64,000 nt of DNA, from NCBI GenBank assembly GCA_023416735.1, contig JAEZGX010000026.1:124001-188000 (forward strand), written 5' to 3'. The translations under genes were made by a program, and so were the position numbers. Below the pieces are notes generated by a model that ran no database searches, had not been told where the DNA came from, and was given only the letters and a program-made list of their open reading frames with translations. The stretch comes from Verrucomicrobiota bacterium. GTDB lineage: Bacteria > Verrucomicrobiota > Verrucomicrobiia > Opitutales > Opitutaceae. This document shows positions 1-8,139 of the stretch, in pieces. How positions within the stretch are numbered: the first letter of the stretch is position 1; every line of letters begins with the position of its first letter.

Positions 1-527
1 TCGTTGATCGACTTCGCCTTCTCGTGCAGAAGCTGCACGCTCATCAACATCCCGCCCAAGTGATTCTTGAGGTCGTGCGCCAAAATGCCGAGGAGCTCAT
101 CCTTGTCCTCCGCCAATTGCCGCAGCCGATCTCGCGCCGTCTTCAACGCCAAGTGCGTTCGCACGCGTGAGAGCAACTCCGCCGCATTAAAGGGCTTCGT
201 CACGTAATCCACGCCGCCACTTTCAAGCGCGCGCACGATCAGCGATTTATCGTCCGCCGCCGACAGAAAGATGATCGGGATGTCGATCCACGCCACATTC
301 GCACGAATGCGACGACACACTTCGAAACCGTCCAAACCAGGCATCAACACATCGAGCAGGATCAAATCCACCTGCCGCTCATCGAGACGCCGCAGCGCCT
401 GTTCGCCATCAAGCGCTGGCACGATTTCAAATCCCAAGTGCCCGAGCATGTCGCTAAGCACACGAAGGTTGGTTTCCTGGTCGTCGACGACCAGGATGCG
501 AGCGGAGGACAGTTCGCGATGGGGCAC
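1..527 (-). CDS. Response regulator/histidine kinase, 3' end missing
   Basis: Reading right to left from a GTG at 527, the protein opens with a receiver domain: acidic pair D15-D16 in ILVVDDQETN, phosphoacceptor D59 in LILLDVLMPG, and the conserved lysine K111 in YVTKPF. A dimerisation/phosphoacceptor helix follows with H151 in LGILAHDLKNHLGG. The gene runs off the left edge after about 175 residues, so the ATPase domain is not seen. The same receiver-then-kinase order occurs in the gene at 48809-49888. Such proteins are usually soluble phosphorelay members. The frame is open upstream of the GTG, so the true start could be slightly further right. Confidence 0.85.
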   Translation of the reverse strand, partial: MPHRELSSARILVVDDQETNLRVLSDMLGHLGFEIVPALDGEQALRRLDERQVDLILLDVLMPGLDGFEVCRRIRANVAWIDIPIIFLSAADDKSLIVRALESGGVDYVTKPFNAAELLSRVRTHLALKTARDRLRQLAEDKDELLGILAHDLKNHLGGMLMSVQLLHEKAKSIN

Positions 528-787
528 GGTTAGAAGCGGAAAATAGAAACCGACGTTGCGAAAATCGTCCGCGAGTCCCCGCGAGAAAAACGGGGCAGTT
601 CGGCCGCGTTACCCGGGAGGTCGTGCAACTCGCAAAGTAGGGAGGGCATGGGGCAGAGGCCCGACCGCGACCGGGAAGACTTGTTCATCATCTCGCGTGC
701 AAAATGCGAAATTCCGCCGAATAGCAAAATTTATGCGCAGCTATTGCTCGCGAACCTGACGCAAGCTCAGCTCCCGCCGCTACTGAT

Positions 788-1258
788 TCAACGCGTCTGC
801 AATGGATCGATCATCCAAAGCTGCTTCTCCACCTTACGCATCGATCCGTAGAGCAGATTCGCCGTAGCCGAATCCGTCGCGCGCTGCGCTTCGCGAAAGG
901 CCCGCACCAACGCACGGCCCGATGCGCGGCACGCCTTCACGCACATCTTCAGCGATCGCTTCGACGCTTGGTTGATCGCCCGGGCGCTCGAACTCGAGCC
1001 AGTCCGCAACTTCACCGCAAACGGAGGTCGCGAATCTGGCCTTTCCGGACACGCACATTCCAACTCAGCCAGCCGTCGAACGATCCCCGTTCGCGCGTCC
1101 ACCAAGAGCGAAATCAATTTTTCCGTGTGCTCCCGATGCGGCGTTCCCGCGGCAAGATCGGCGCGCAAAGACTCTTCCCAAGCGCCAAGTTGATCGTGCG
1201 CGGTCAGCAATTGCCGGATCACGCGATCTTGGCGGCGGACTGACAAAGACGTGCTCAC
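788..1258 (-). CDS. Ferritin-like (Dps/DUF2383-type) small protein
   Basis: A 156-residue, mostly helical protein starting at a GTG at 1258. Two helical segments flank a basic linker. The last helix (ATANLLYGSMRKVEKQLW) resembles the C-terminal helix of Dps and other four-helix-bundle stress proteins. No complete ferroxidase site is recognisable, so metal storage is not claimed. It begins 25 bases after the stop of the 1284-1784 gene on the same strand, which suggests co-transcription as a stress pair. The open frame extends further upstream, but that part overlaps the neighbouring gene and looks like a shadow. Family assignment is tentative. Confidence 0.6.
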   Translation of the reverse strand: MSTSLSVRRQDRVIRQLLTAHDQLGAWEESLRADLAAGTPHREHTEKLISLLVDARTGIVRRLAELECACPERPDSRPPFAVKLRTGSSSSARAINQASKRSLKMCVKACRASGRALVRAFREAQRATDSATANLLYGSMRKVEKQLWMIDPLQTR

Positions 1259-1283
1259 GCAGTAAACCGGATTCGGTAAACGT

Positions 1284-1784
1284 TTAAGCCGCCACCAATC
1301 CCGCCACCTGCGCGGGAAGCGTCGGAGCCTGCTTTGTCGCCGCCAGCCATTCCGCCCCGGCCGGACTCGAAATATTTTCGGTTCCGACGTGCTGGAAAAC
1401 GTGCCACGCGATCGACGCCTGCACCTCGTTTCGCGCATGCACGCACAACACGATGCGATCCTCCTCCACCTTCTCCAAGACGCGCTTCGCGTCTCCCGGC
1501 GTAAGATTCAGGACTTCCAATTCGCGCCCAAACTTCGGCGACCGAATGTGCGAGTAGCTTTTGAAAAGTCGGCCCAGCACTCCGGCCGCTGCGACCTCGA
1601 TCGCGGAAGTAAATGGAACGTCCTGAAAATGCTTCAACCAGCAACACACGGCATTCGGCGCACGGCGACGCGGGAAAACGGCCGAGATGCGGTCAGCGGG
1701 AATCCCCGCGCGAATCAATCGCACCAGTGCGATGTCAGCCTGCAGCCTTGAGGACGCGTCCGCGAAAACAGGAATCGATGCCAT
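1284..1784 (-). CDS. Small YflT-like stress protein
   Basis: A 166-residue protein. Its N-terminal motif, VFADASSRLQADIALVRL followed by IRAGIPADRISAVFP, matches the usual pattern of YflT/general-stress-17M domains: a short strand, an amphipathic helix, then 'G(I/F)PAD.IS'. A second half-repeat ends in RIVLCVHARNEVQASIAW, the expected paired strand-helix. The molecular function of this family is unknown. The ATG at 1784 was chosen because the conserved N-terminus starts there; the longer open frame (to 2078) adds a proline/arginine-rich stretch with no family similarity. It is probably transcribed with the downstream ferritin-like gene. Confidence 0.6.
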   Translation of the reverse strand: MASIPVFADASSRLQADIALVRLIRAGIPADRISAVFPRRRAPNAVCCWLKHFQDVPFTSAIEVAAAGVLGRLFKSYSHIRSPKFGRELEVLNLTPGDAKRVLEKVEEDRIVLCVHARNEVQASIAWHVFQHVGTENISSPAGAEWLAATKQAPTLPAQVAGLVAA

Positions 1785-2177
1785 TGGAATTGAGAGGTGA
1801 ATGGTTGGGGCCAAATCGCCGGCGAAAGGTTCGCACGGCAGGATGAAAGTTGGCTGGACCTCTCTATAGCTAGCCCCGGGCCATCTGAGGCATTCCATGT
1901 TAAATTGCTCACTTACAAGTGAATGAGTTTTTTCAGCTCCTTGCCTTGACGGCCGGTTCCGCTGCATTTTGCGCAATCGGGGAAACCCCGGCATGCACTC
2001 TGCACGCGCCGACGGGAAGTTTCCCGCTCGTCTCGCGATCCAGATGTGATTCCGCGAATTGCGTTGCTCGCCCTCCATCGCAAGCCAACCGTCCGCCTTC
2101 GCGCGCGCGTGTTTTGCAGCCTACACACTCCGTGCTCCTCCACCGCCCGGTCCCGCCGCCCACGCCGCCTTTCCGCC
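1785..2177. other. Divergent intergenic region with a short palindrome
   Basis: A 393-base gap between the divergent 1284-1784 and 2178-2528 genes. It contains an inverted repeat at 1909-1922 (TCACTT-AC-AAGTGA) in an AT-richer patch, a reasonable place for promoters and an operator for the leftward stress genes. No gene, riboswitch or antitoxin-like reading frame was convincing here. Confidence 0.4.
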
Positions 2178-2528
2178 ATGTATCAGGTCACCTTCTCCGA
2201 ACAAAGCATGCGCGAGCTCAACCGGCTCGATAAGCTCGCCCAGCTCGATATCATCGGCCCGATCACCAGCCTCAAACCCGCCGATCTCGCCCACCCGCGC
2301 GAACCGCTCGGCCGTTTCACTCGCCGCGACCGCCAATACTACCGGTTGCGCGCCGGCGACTACCGACTCTACTTCGAAGTGAAGGGCGAAACGTTGCACA
2401 CGCACTACATCCTTCATCGCAACTCGCTCGAAGATTTCCTGCTGCGCAACAAACTCCCCGTCACCGAACAGCAGCTCTTCGAACAGGACTCCAAATTCTG
2501 GAAATACCTCGAAAGCCTCACGAAATGA
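2178..2528 (+). CDS. RelE/ParE-superfamily toxin-like protein
   Basis: A 116-residue protein with the compact RelE/ParE layout: an N-terminal strand (MYQVTFSEQSMRELNRL), a helix pair, then beta strands QYYRLRAGDYRLYFEV and a basic/aromatic C-terminal half. RelE relatives are ribosome-dependent mRNA interferases and ParE relatives poison gyrase. The 'YRLRAGDYRL' strand is typical of the superfamily, but toxicity cannot be judged from sequence. No antitoxin gene is visible next to it. Its TGA overlaps the ATG of pssA (ATGA), so the two are translationally coupled, which suggests a housekeeping-type association rather than a mobile toxin-antitoxin module. Confidence 0.65.
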   Translation: MYQVTFSEQSMRELNRLDKLAQLDIIGPITSLKPADLAHPREPLGRFTRRDRQYYRLRAGDYRLYFEVKGETLHTHYILHRNSLEDFLLRNKLPVTEQQLFEQDSKFWKYLESLTK

Positions 2529-3385
2529 CGGCGCCGCAAAACGATCTCGAACAGCGCGAGGATCCTTACAACGTCACCAACGCCAGCCGCATCTATTTCC
2601 TGCCGAATGCAATGACGGCCGGAAATCTCTTCTGCGGCTTCATGGCGGTCGTGAGTTGCATCCACGCCCGCCTCGCCGAAACCGCCCTCGACGGCACTTA
2701 CCTCCAAACCACCGCTGCCGGTCATTATCGCTACGCCGTCTGGGCCATCCTCGGCGCCGCCGCCTTCGACGCGCTCGACGGACGGCTCGCGCGCATGGGC
2801 GGACGCGAATCGCTCTTCGGCGCCGAGTTCGACTCGCTCGCCGACGTCGTCTCGTTCGGCTTCGCGCCCGCGTTGTTGATGTTCTTTTTCATCCTGTCTC
2901 CCACCCAAGGATACCAGGAATTCCGCAACATCGGCTGGTTCCTCGGCTTCGTTTACCTGCTCTGCGCCGCCATCCGCCTCGCCCGCTTCAACGTCATCAC
3001 CAACCCGCTGCTCCACCGCAGCGCGAAAGATTCCAACAAAGACTTCGTCGGCCTTCCCGTTCCCGCCGCTGCCGCCACCGTCGCCGCCCTCGTCCTTTTC
3101 CTCCTCAAGCTCATCGAGACCGACCGCACGCTTAAAGCGGGCGCCCTTGCCCTGCCGTTTCTGATGGCGCTCATCGCCGTGTTGATGGTAAGCACCGTCC
3201 GCTATCCGAGCGGCAAGCAGCTCGATCTCCAAACGCAAACGAAGCTCCGCAACTTCATCCTCTTTCTCGCGCTCGTCGGCGTCGTTGTTCTCTTCAAGGA
3301 AATCGCCGTCCTCTGCGTCTGTCTCGGCTACATCTTTTTCGGCCTCTTTCGCCACTGGCGCCGCCCGCGCATCAAAACCGCCTGA
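2525..3385 (+). CDS. pssA: CDP-diacylglycerol--serine O-phosphatidyltransferase
   Basis: A 286-residue integral membrane enzyme that makes phosphatidylserine from CDP-diacylglycerol and L-serine, the first committed step to phosphatidylethanolamine. The full CDP-alcohol phosphotransferase signature is present: D82, D85-G86, A89-R90, G99, D103 and D107 (DG..AR........G...D...D). About eight hydrophobic segments follow. It overlaps the upstream RelE-like gene by four bases. The next gene, dnaN, lies 290 bases downstream and probably has its own promoter. Confidence 0.93.
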   Translation: MTAPQNDLEQREDPYNVTNASRIYFLPNAMTAGNLFCGFMAVVSCIHARLAETALDGTYLQTTAAGHYRYAVWAILGAAAFDALDGRLARMGGRESLFGAEFDSLADVVSFGFAPALLMFFFILSPTQGYQEFRNIGWFLGFVYLLCAAIRLARFNVITNPLLHRSAKDSNKDFVGLPVPAAAATVAALVLFLLKLIETDRTLKAGALALPFLMALIAVLMVSTVRYPSGKQLDLQTQTKLRNFILFLALVGVVVLFKEIAVLCVCLGYIFFGLFRHWRRPRIKTA

Positions 3386-3525
3386 CCTTTGCCTCATCCC
3401 GGGAGGCGCCGCGCCTTCACCGCGATCACTCCTTCTCCGAATTCCGTGTCAGCAACGTGACGATTTCGTTTCAACAACTCGCCGCTGTGAACAACGCCCC
3501 ACTTGTTGGCCTCGCGAAGTGGAGT

Positions 3526-3534
3526 TTTTCACAA
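3526..3534 (+). promoter_or_regulatory. DnaA-box-like nonamer upstream of dnaN
   Basis: TTTTTCACA fits the relaxed DnaA-box consensus TTWTNCACA. A second, one-mismatch version lies nearby on the opposite strand at 3487-3495 (TGTGAACAA). Two weak boxes 31 bases apart upstream of dnaN could reflect DnaA control, but such short matches also arise by chance. Confidence 0.3.
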
Positions 3535-3570
3535 CGAAAAATCGCCCTTTCTCCGAGGGAAAACCGCCGG

Positions 3571-3597
3571 TTGCTGGTCTTGTTGGCCGCCTATAAG
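3571..3597 (+). promoter_or_regulatory. Possible dnaN promoter
   Basis: TTGCTG (3571-3576) and TATAAG (3592-3597) resemble -35 and -10 boxes, but the 15-base spacing is short. Reading TAAGAA as the -10 gives 17 bases. The stretch from here to the dnaN start is noticeably AT-richer than its surroundings. Confidence 0.3.
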
Positions 3598-3675
3598 AAT
3601 ACGGATCTAATTCCTTATTGAACCTACCTTCTTTTATCCTTTGTTAGCTTCCCCAAGAAGGCGTCCACCCCCTGC

Positions 3676-4800
3676 ATGAAATTCAAAATCAACCGCGACC
3701 ACTTCGCCAGCGGCCTCGCCCAAGTCCTCAACGTCGTCGGCTCCAAAGCCACCATGCCGATCCTCAGCAACGTGCTGATCGAGGCCGAGAAGGATCAAAT
3801 TTCCCTCACGACCACGAACCTCGACCTCGGCATCCGTTGCAAAATCAAGGCCGACGTGAAGGAAACCGGCGCCGTCACGCTCCCGGTCAAACGCCTCGCC
3901 GGCATCGTGCGCGAATTACCCAATGTCGACGTCACCGTCGACGCCTCGCCGAATCATCAGGTGAAGCTCACCTCCGGCGGCTCCAACTTCCGCATCATGG
4001 GCATCGGCAAGGAAGAATTCCCGCCGCTCCCCGAGTTCGGTGACGAAAAAGCCTTCACGCTCGAACAGGCCGATCTCACCACGATGCTCAAGAGCGTCGC
4101 CTACGCGCAATCGACCGACGAAACGCGCTACATCCTCAACGGCGTGTATTTCAATTTCAAGGACGGCAAACTCTCGCTCGTCGCCACCGACGGCCGCCGC
4201 CTCGCCCACGTTTCCCGCGAAATGGACGTTCCCGCGGAAAGCTCCGGCGCCATCATTCTCCCGGCGAAAACCGTCAGCGAACTCCAGCGCCTCCTCGACA
4301 AGGGCGAAAAGCTGAAGATCAACTTCAACGATCGCCGCGCCGCCTTTCAGATTAACACCGACAAAGATACGAGCGGTCTCGTCGACAGCATCTATCTCTA
4401 CTCGAAGGTCGTTGAGGGAAATTATCCCAATTACCAACAGGTTATTCCCAAAGAGACGCACCAGCGTATCAAGCTCGAGCGCGAGCTGTTCCTGCAATGC
4501 GTCCACCGCGCCGCGCTGGTCTGCTCCGAGAAATCCAACTCGGTGAAGATCAAGCTCTCGAGCAACCTGCTCGAGATTACCGCGCAAAGTCCCGACTTCG
4601 GCGAAGCGCACGAATCGATGGCCATTGGCTACAGCGGCCCGGATCTGCAGGTCGCGTTCAATCCGACGTTTGTCATGGATCCGCTCCGTGCTCTCACGAA
4701 GGACGAGATCTTCTTCGAACTGAAGGACGACGTCAGCCCGGGTGTATTCAAAACACTCGACGCCTTCCTTTGCGTGATCATGCCCGTCCGCCTGAGCTAG
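3676..4800 (+). CDS. dnaN: DNA polymerase III sliding clamp (beta subunit)
   Basis: A 374-residue beta clamp, the usual length for the family. It forms a ring dimer that tethers the replicative polymerase to DNA. The three repeated clamp domains are visible: the start MKFKINRDHFASGLAQVLNV, the middle 'DETRYILNGVYF', 'TDGRRLA' and 'VPAKT'-type segments, and the C-terminus ending FLCVIMPVRL, the typical hydrophobic-cleft tail. dnaA and recF, often its neighbours, are not in the window. A purine-rich AAGAAGG (3655-3661) precedes the ATG at a rather long spacing. Confidence 0.97.
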   Translation: MKFKINRDHFASGLAQVLNVVGSKATMPILSNVLIEAEKDQISLTTTNLDLGIRCKIKADVKETGAVTLPVKRLAGIVRELPNVDVTVDASPNHQVKLTSGGSNFRIMGIGKEEFPPLPEFGDEKAFTLEQADLTTMLKSVAYAQSTDETRYILNGVYFNFKDGKLSLVATDGRRLAHVSREMDVPAESSGAIILPAKTVSELQRLLDKGEKLKINFNDRRAAFQINTDKDTSGLVDSIYLYSKVVEGNYPNYQQVIPKETHQRIKLERELFLQCVHRAALVCSEKSNSVKIKLSSNLLEITAQSPDFGEAHESMAIGYSGPDLQVAFNPTFVMDPLRALTKDEIFFELKDDVSPGVFKTLDAFLCVIMPVRLS

Positions 4801-4814
4801 GCGTCGACTTGGTC

Positions 4815-4837
4815 GAGCCCGATGTGCCGTCGGGCTC
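4815..4837 (+). terminator. Hairpin terminator after dnaN
   Basis: A perfect 8-bp stem, GAGCCCGA/TCGGGCTC, with a 7-base loop lies 14 bases after the dnaN stop and is followed by ATTAA rather than a long T-run. It is probably a weak intrinsic terminator. Confidence 0.55.
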
Positions 4838-4895
4838 ATTAACCTCCGCGCGGGATTGAGCCCCCGCTCTTCCGCCGTATAGTGCGTCTGTTCGC

Positions 4896-5774
4896 ATGCC
4901 TTTCTCCTACGCCATCGTCGTTGCCGTCGTCGTCTCGCTGCTGGTCATGCAGATCAACCAGCGCGTCGCGTCGCCATTGCTCTCGATCGCCGACCGTTGG
5001 TTGCGCTGGATCATCTTCTCGTTCGGCGGGGCGTTCTTGTGCATCGATTTTGAACTCATCGATCGCCCGTTCTGGGTTCTCGTCGCGCTGTTCTTCATCA
5101 TCTGGTTCCTCGCCGAAACGCTTCTCAACTGGCTCCGCATCCACGCACTTAGCGTCAGCCCGCTGCCGCTTTTCCCCAAATTCATCGTCAACGACGGCGG
5201 CGACGAGTGGCCGATCCAACCTCGGCTCCTCCGCGTGCGCGAATGGCTTCGCAACGAGGGCTTCAAACAAATCCAGGCCCTCAAAGCCGAGGTCGGCGGC
5301 GGCATTTACCTGCGCGTTTCCATCTACCAAAACGCCGACGCCACCATTCGCGTTCAAGTCACCTTCATCCCGCAAGCCAGCGGCGCCATCACGGTTTGCT
5401 ATGCGTTGACTTCGCTCACGTCCGACGGCGCGCGCTACATCACCGATAACCTTTACGTTCCCTTCGCCGGCTTCTACCCCGAACATTGGTTCGTCGAACG
5501 CGCCCCTTGGCGCCGTTCGCTCGCGAGTCTGCTCGCCCGTCATCGCACGCGATTGACGCGTTCCGGCGCGACGCTGGAACCTTTCACCGACGAACCGCTC
5601 GACGACATCAACAGCTCGCAACAGGAACTCGATCGCGTGAACACCGCCCTCGGCTTCCTCCACACGCCGCCCGAGCGTGAGGACTTAGGCAAAATCACCC
5701 ACGAAGGCCGCTATCGCGTCTGGAAAGAAATCTGGATGCTCAACTATCTCGGCCGCGCCCTCCGTTACGAGTGA
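4896..5774 (+). CDS. Conserved membrane-anchored protein of unknown function
   Basis: A 292-residue protein with three hydrophobic segments near the N-terminus (about residues 4-20, 37-53 and 58-77), then a soluble alpha/beta domain. The soluble part carries an 'RLLRVREWLRNEGF' helix and strands around GGGIYLRVSIYQN. No catalytic motif is recognised. A soluble domain fixed to the cytoplasmic face is the likely topology. The gene stands alone between the dnaN terminator and the oppositely oriented moaA, with stops 17 bases apart. No function is assigned. Confidence 0.7.
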   Translation: MPFSYAIVVAVVVSLLVMQINQRVASPLLSIADRWLRWIIFSFGGAFLCIDFELIDRPFWVLVALFFIIWFLAETLLNWLRIHALSVSPLPLFPKFIVNDGGDEWPIQPRLLRVREWLRNEGFKQIQALKAEVGGGIYLRVSIYQNADATIRVQVTFIPQASGAITVCYALTSLTSDGARYITDNLYVPFAGFYPEHWFVERAPWRRSLASLLARHRTRLTRSGATLEPFTDEPLDDINSSQQELDRVNTALGFLHTPPEREDLGKITHEGRYRVWKEIWMLNYLGRALRYE

Positions 5775-5790
5775 CGCAGCGCGTTCGCAG

Positions 5791-6807
5791 CTACCCGCCG
5801 ATGTAGCTCATCTCGATCTTCTCGCGCATCTCTCCCGCCGCGATCACCTCCGCGCGCTCGTCGCTGTAGCGATCCATCCGCCCACCCCACACGCGGGCAA
5901 CATAACCCGCCAGCTCGTCGTCGTCCGCTCCCGCGCGCAGACATCCGAGCACGTCCCAACCGAGAGACGCGAACAAGCACGTGTAAAGCTTCCCGTCCGC
6001 CGATAAACGCGCGCGGTGACAATCCCGGCAAAATGGCTCCGTCACCGAACTAATGATACCGATTTCGCCGCACCCGTCCTTGTAGCGATACCGCGCCGCC
6101 ACTTCGCCACGATACGCCGGCCCGCTCGCGTCGAGCGGCCACCGCGCATTGATTCGCGCCACAATTTCCTTCGCCGGCACCACCCGCTCCGCCGCCCAAT
6201 GATTCGTGTTGCCGACGTCCATGAACTCGATGAACCGCAACGGCATCCCGCGCTCCCGAAAATAGGCGCACAACTCCAGCAACTCGCCGTCGTTTACGCC
6301 TCGTTGCACGACCGTGTTGATCTTCACCGCAAGCCCGCTCGCCGCCGCCGCTTCGATCCCGCGCAGCACCCGCTCGACCTTGAAGCCAAGTCCATTCATC
6401 CGCCCGGCTGTCGCATCGTTCAACGAATCCACCGACACGTTCACGCGATCCAGCCCCGCCGCTCGCAACGCCCCCGCCTGCTTCTCCAACAGCCATCCGT
6501 TCGTCGTCAGCGCCACATCCGGCAAACCCACCTCTTTCTTCAACGCCCGCACCAGCTCCGGCACATCCGTCCGCAACAACGGCTCGCCACCCGTCAACCG
6601 CACTTTCTCCACGCCCAGCTTCCGAAACGCTCCGGCGATCCGCACAATCTCCCGCAACGACATCAACTGCGGATCCTTCAGAAACGCATGCGCCGGCCCG
6701 AACACTTCCTTCGGCATGCAATACGGACACCGGAAATTGCAGCGATCGGTGACGGAGATGCGCAAATCGCGCAGCGGACGGTTGAACTGATCGGTCGGTT
6801 GACCCAT
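5791..6807 (-). CDS. moaA: GTP 3',8-cyclase, molybdenum cofactor step 1
   Basis: A 338-residue radical-SAM enzyme that, with MoaC, converts GTP to cyclic pyranopterin monophosphate. The N-terminal cluster motif is C23-x3-C27-x2-C30 (RCNFRCPYC), followed by the LTGGEPLLR SAM-binding stretch. The C-terminal second cluster is in CRDCHRARLSADGKLYTC, and the protein ends in the catalytic Gly-Gly (SYIGG). The ATG at 6807 is set by the conserved N-terminus; a REP-like repeat begins directly before it. It is divergent from moeA and shares an 84-base intergenic region. The open frame upstream on this strand is antisense to moeA and not part of the gene. Confidence 0.95.
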   Translation of the reverse strand: MGQPTDQFNRPLRDLRISVTDRCNFRCPYCMPKEVFGPAHAFLKDPQLMSLREIVRIAGAFRKLGVEKVRLTGGEPLLRTDVPELVRALKKEVGLPDVALTTNGWLLEKQAGALRAAGLDRVNVSVDSLNDATAGRMNGLGFKVERVLRGIEAAAASGLAVKINTVVQRGVNDGELLELCAYFRERGMPLRFIEFMDVGNTNHWAAERVVPAKEIVARINARWPLDASGPAYRGEVAARYRYKDGCGEIGIISSVTEPFCRDCHRARLSADGKLYTCLFASLGWDVLGCLRAGADDDELAGYVARVWGGRMDRYSDERAEVIAAGEMREKIEMSYIGG

Positions 6808-6879
6808 GTAGGAGCCTGCTTGCAGGCGATTCTTCGCGCGGAGTAAGCCGACCCTTTCTCTGTCTGCAAGCAGGCTTCC
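6808..6879. repeat. Inverted pair of REP-like elements between moaA and moeA
   Basis: One copy, 6808-6829, starts GTAGGAGCCTGCTTGCAG and is itself a hairpin (GCCTGC..GCAGGC). A second, inverted copy lies at 6862-6879; AGCCTGCTTGCAG (6814-6826) pairs exactly with 6864-6876. The arrangement resembles bacterial interspersed mosaic elements (paired REPs). The first copy touches the moaA start codon. A related single copy is at 8094-8116. Confidence 0.75.
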
Positions 6880-6891
6880 CTTTCTCGCCCC

Positions 6892-8097
6892 ATGCTCACC
6901 CCCGCCGAAGCGGAGAAACTCATCCTCGAAAACATCGCACCCTTCCTGCGCGAAGATTGCCCGCTCCTCTCCGCCCACGGTCGCATCCTCCGCCAGAATC
7001 TCCGCGCCGATCGCGATCTGCCGCCTTTCGACCGGGTCACCATGGACGGCTACGCGCTGCGTTCGTCCGCCGCCGCCTCCGGCGTCTCCAAATTTCGGAT
7101 TCAGGGCACGCAGGCCGCAGGCATGCGGCCTCTGAAACTCAGCGACGCTCCCGACACTTGCGTTGAAGTGATGACCGGCGCCGTGCTCCCCGCTGGCGCC
7201 GATTGCGTCGTGCCGTTCGAAGACACCACACGCGAGGACAACACGATCACCCTCACGACATCCGCGCGTGTTTCGCCTGATTCCGCCCTTCACCGCCGCG
7301 CCAGCGATCACGCCGCCGGCTCCGTGATCGTCTCCGCCGGCGCCAAAATCACCGGACGCGAAATCGCCGTCGCTGCCGCCATCGGGGCCAGCTCGCTCGT
7401 CGTTTCCGCACTTCCCAGAATCGCCGTGATCGCCACCGGCGACGAACTCGTCGAAGTCGACGCTCCCGTCGCTCCCCACCAGATCCGCCGCAGTAACGAC
7501 TACGCTCTGCGCGCTGCACTCATCACCGCCGGCTACCCTCGTGTGGAACGTCTCCATCTCCGCGACGTAAAACACGAAGTCGAACACCTCCTCTGGCACA
7601 CGCTCGCCGAATACGACGTCGTGCTCATCACCGGCGGTGTTTCGAAAGGGAAATTCGACTTTCTCCCCGCCGCGCTCGCATCGCAGGGCGTGAAGAAAAT
7701 CTTTCACGGCGTCGCCCAACGCCCCGGCAAACCGTTCTGGTTTGGCGTCAGCCAGCGCCGCACCCCGGTGTTTGCGCTCCCCGGCAACCCCGTCTCCGCT
7801 TACACCTGCCTGCACCGTTACGTCCTGCCCGCACTCGCCCACGCCAGCGGCGCCACGCCTGCCCCTGTCCGCACGGCCGTTCTCGATGCTCCCGTCACGT
7901 TCAAACCGCCTCTCGCCTACTTTCTTCCCGTCAGACTTCACAGCAGCCCTCACGGCCAACTCCGCGCCAGCCCCGATCCGTCCAACACGTCCGGCGATTT
8001 CGCCGGACTCGTAAACACCGACGGTTTCCTCGAACTTCCCGCCCCGACAACAGATTTTCCGGCCGGCACCGTGGCACGCATCTGGTCCTGGGTGTAG
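6892..8097 (+). CDS. moeA: Molybdopterin molybdenumtransferase
   Basis: A 401-residue enzyme that inserts molybdate into adenylated molybdopterin. Conserved blocks seen are PPFDRVTMDGYAL near residue 45, GAVLPAGADCVVPFE near 100, the MoCF-fold ITGGVSKGKFDF near 245, and ALPGNPVSAYTC near 300. The usual third-block sequence is GGVS.G..D, so K in SKG is a mild variation. It is the first of four closely spaced Moco genes on this strand. Its TAG stop (8095-8097) is formed by the first bases of a REP-like element. Confidence 0.94.
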   Translation: MLTPAEAEKLILENIAPFLREDCPLLSAHGRILRQNLRADRDLPPFDRVTMDGYALRSSAAASGVSKFRIQGTQAAGMRPLKLSDAPDTCVEVMTGAVLPAGADCVVPFEDTTREDNTITLTTSARVSPDSALHRRASDHAAGSVIVSAGAKITGREIAVAAAIGASSLVVSALPRIAVIATGDELVEVDAPVAPHQIRRSNDYALRAALITAGYPRVERLHLRDVKHEVEHLLWHTLAEYDVVLITGGVSKGKFDFLPAALASQGVKKIFHGVAQRPGKPFWFGVSQRRTPVFALPGNPVSAYTCLHRYVLPALAHASGATPAPVRTAVLDAPVTFKPPLAYFLPVRLHSSPHGQLRASPDPSNTSGDFAGLVNTDGFLELPAPTTDFPAGTVARIWSWV

Positions 8098-8116
8098 GAG
8101 CGACTTTACGTCGCGA
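8094..8116 (+). repeat. REP-like hairpin overlapping the moeA stop
   Basis: Begins GTAGGAGCGACTTTACGTCG. The core GCGAC-TTTAC-GTCGC forms a 5-bp stem with a 5-base loop. It has the same GTAGGAGC head as the element at 6808-6829. The TAG in its head is the moeA stop codon. Confidence 0.75.
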
Positions 8117-8139
8117 TCAAACGACCTTCCGTTCCCCTC

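Noticed and set aside
3586..3660. AT-rich gap before dnaN as a replication origin
   Set aside because: Only two weak box matches are present and the skew change lies 17-20 kb away.
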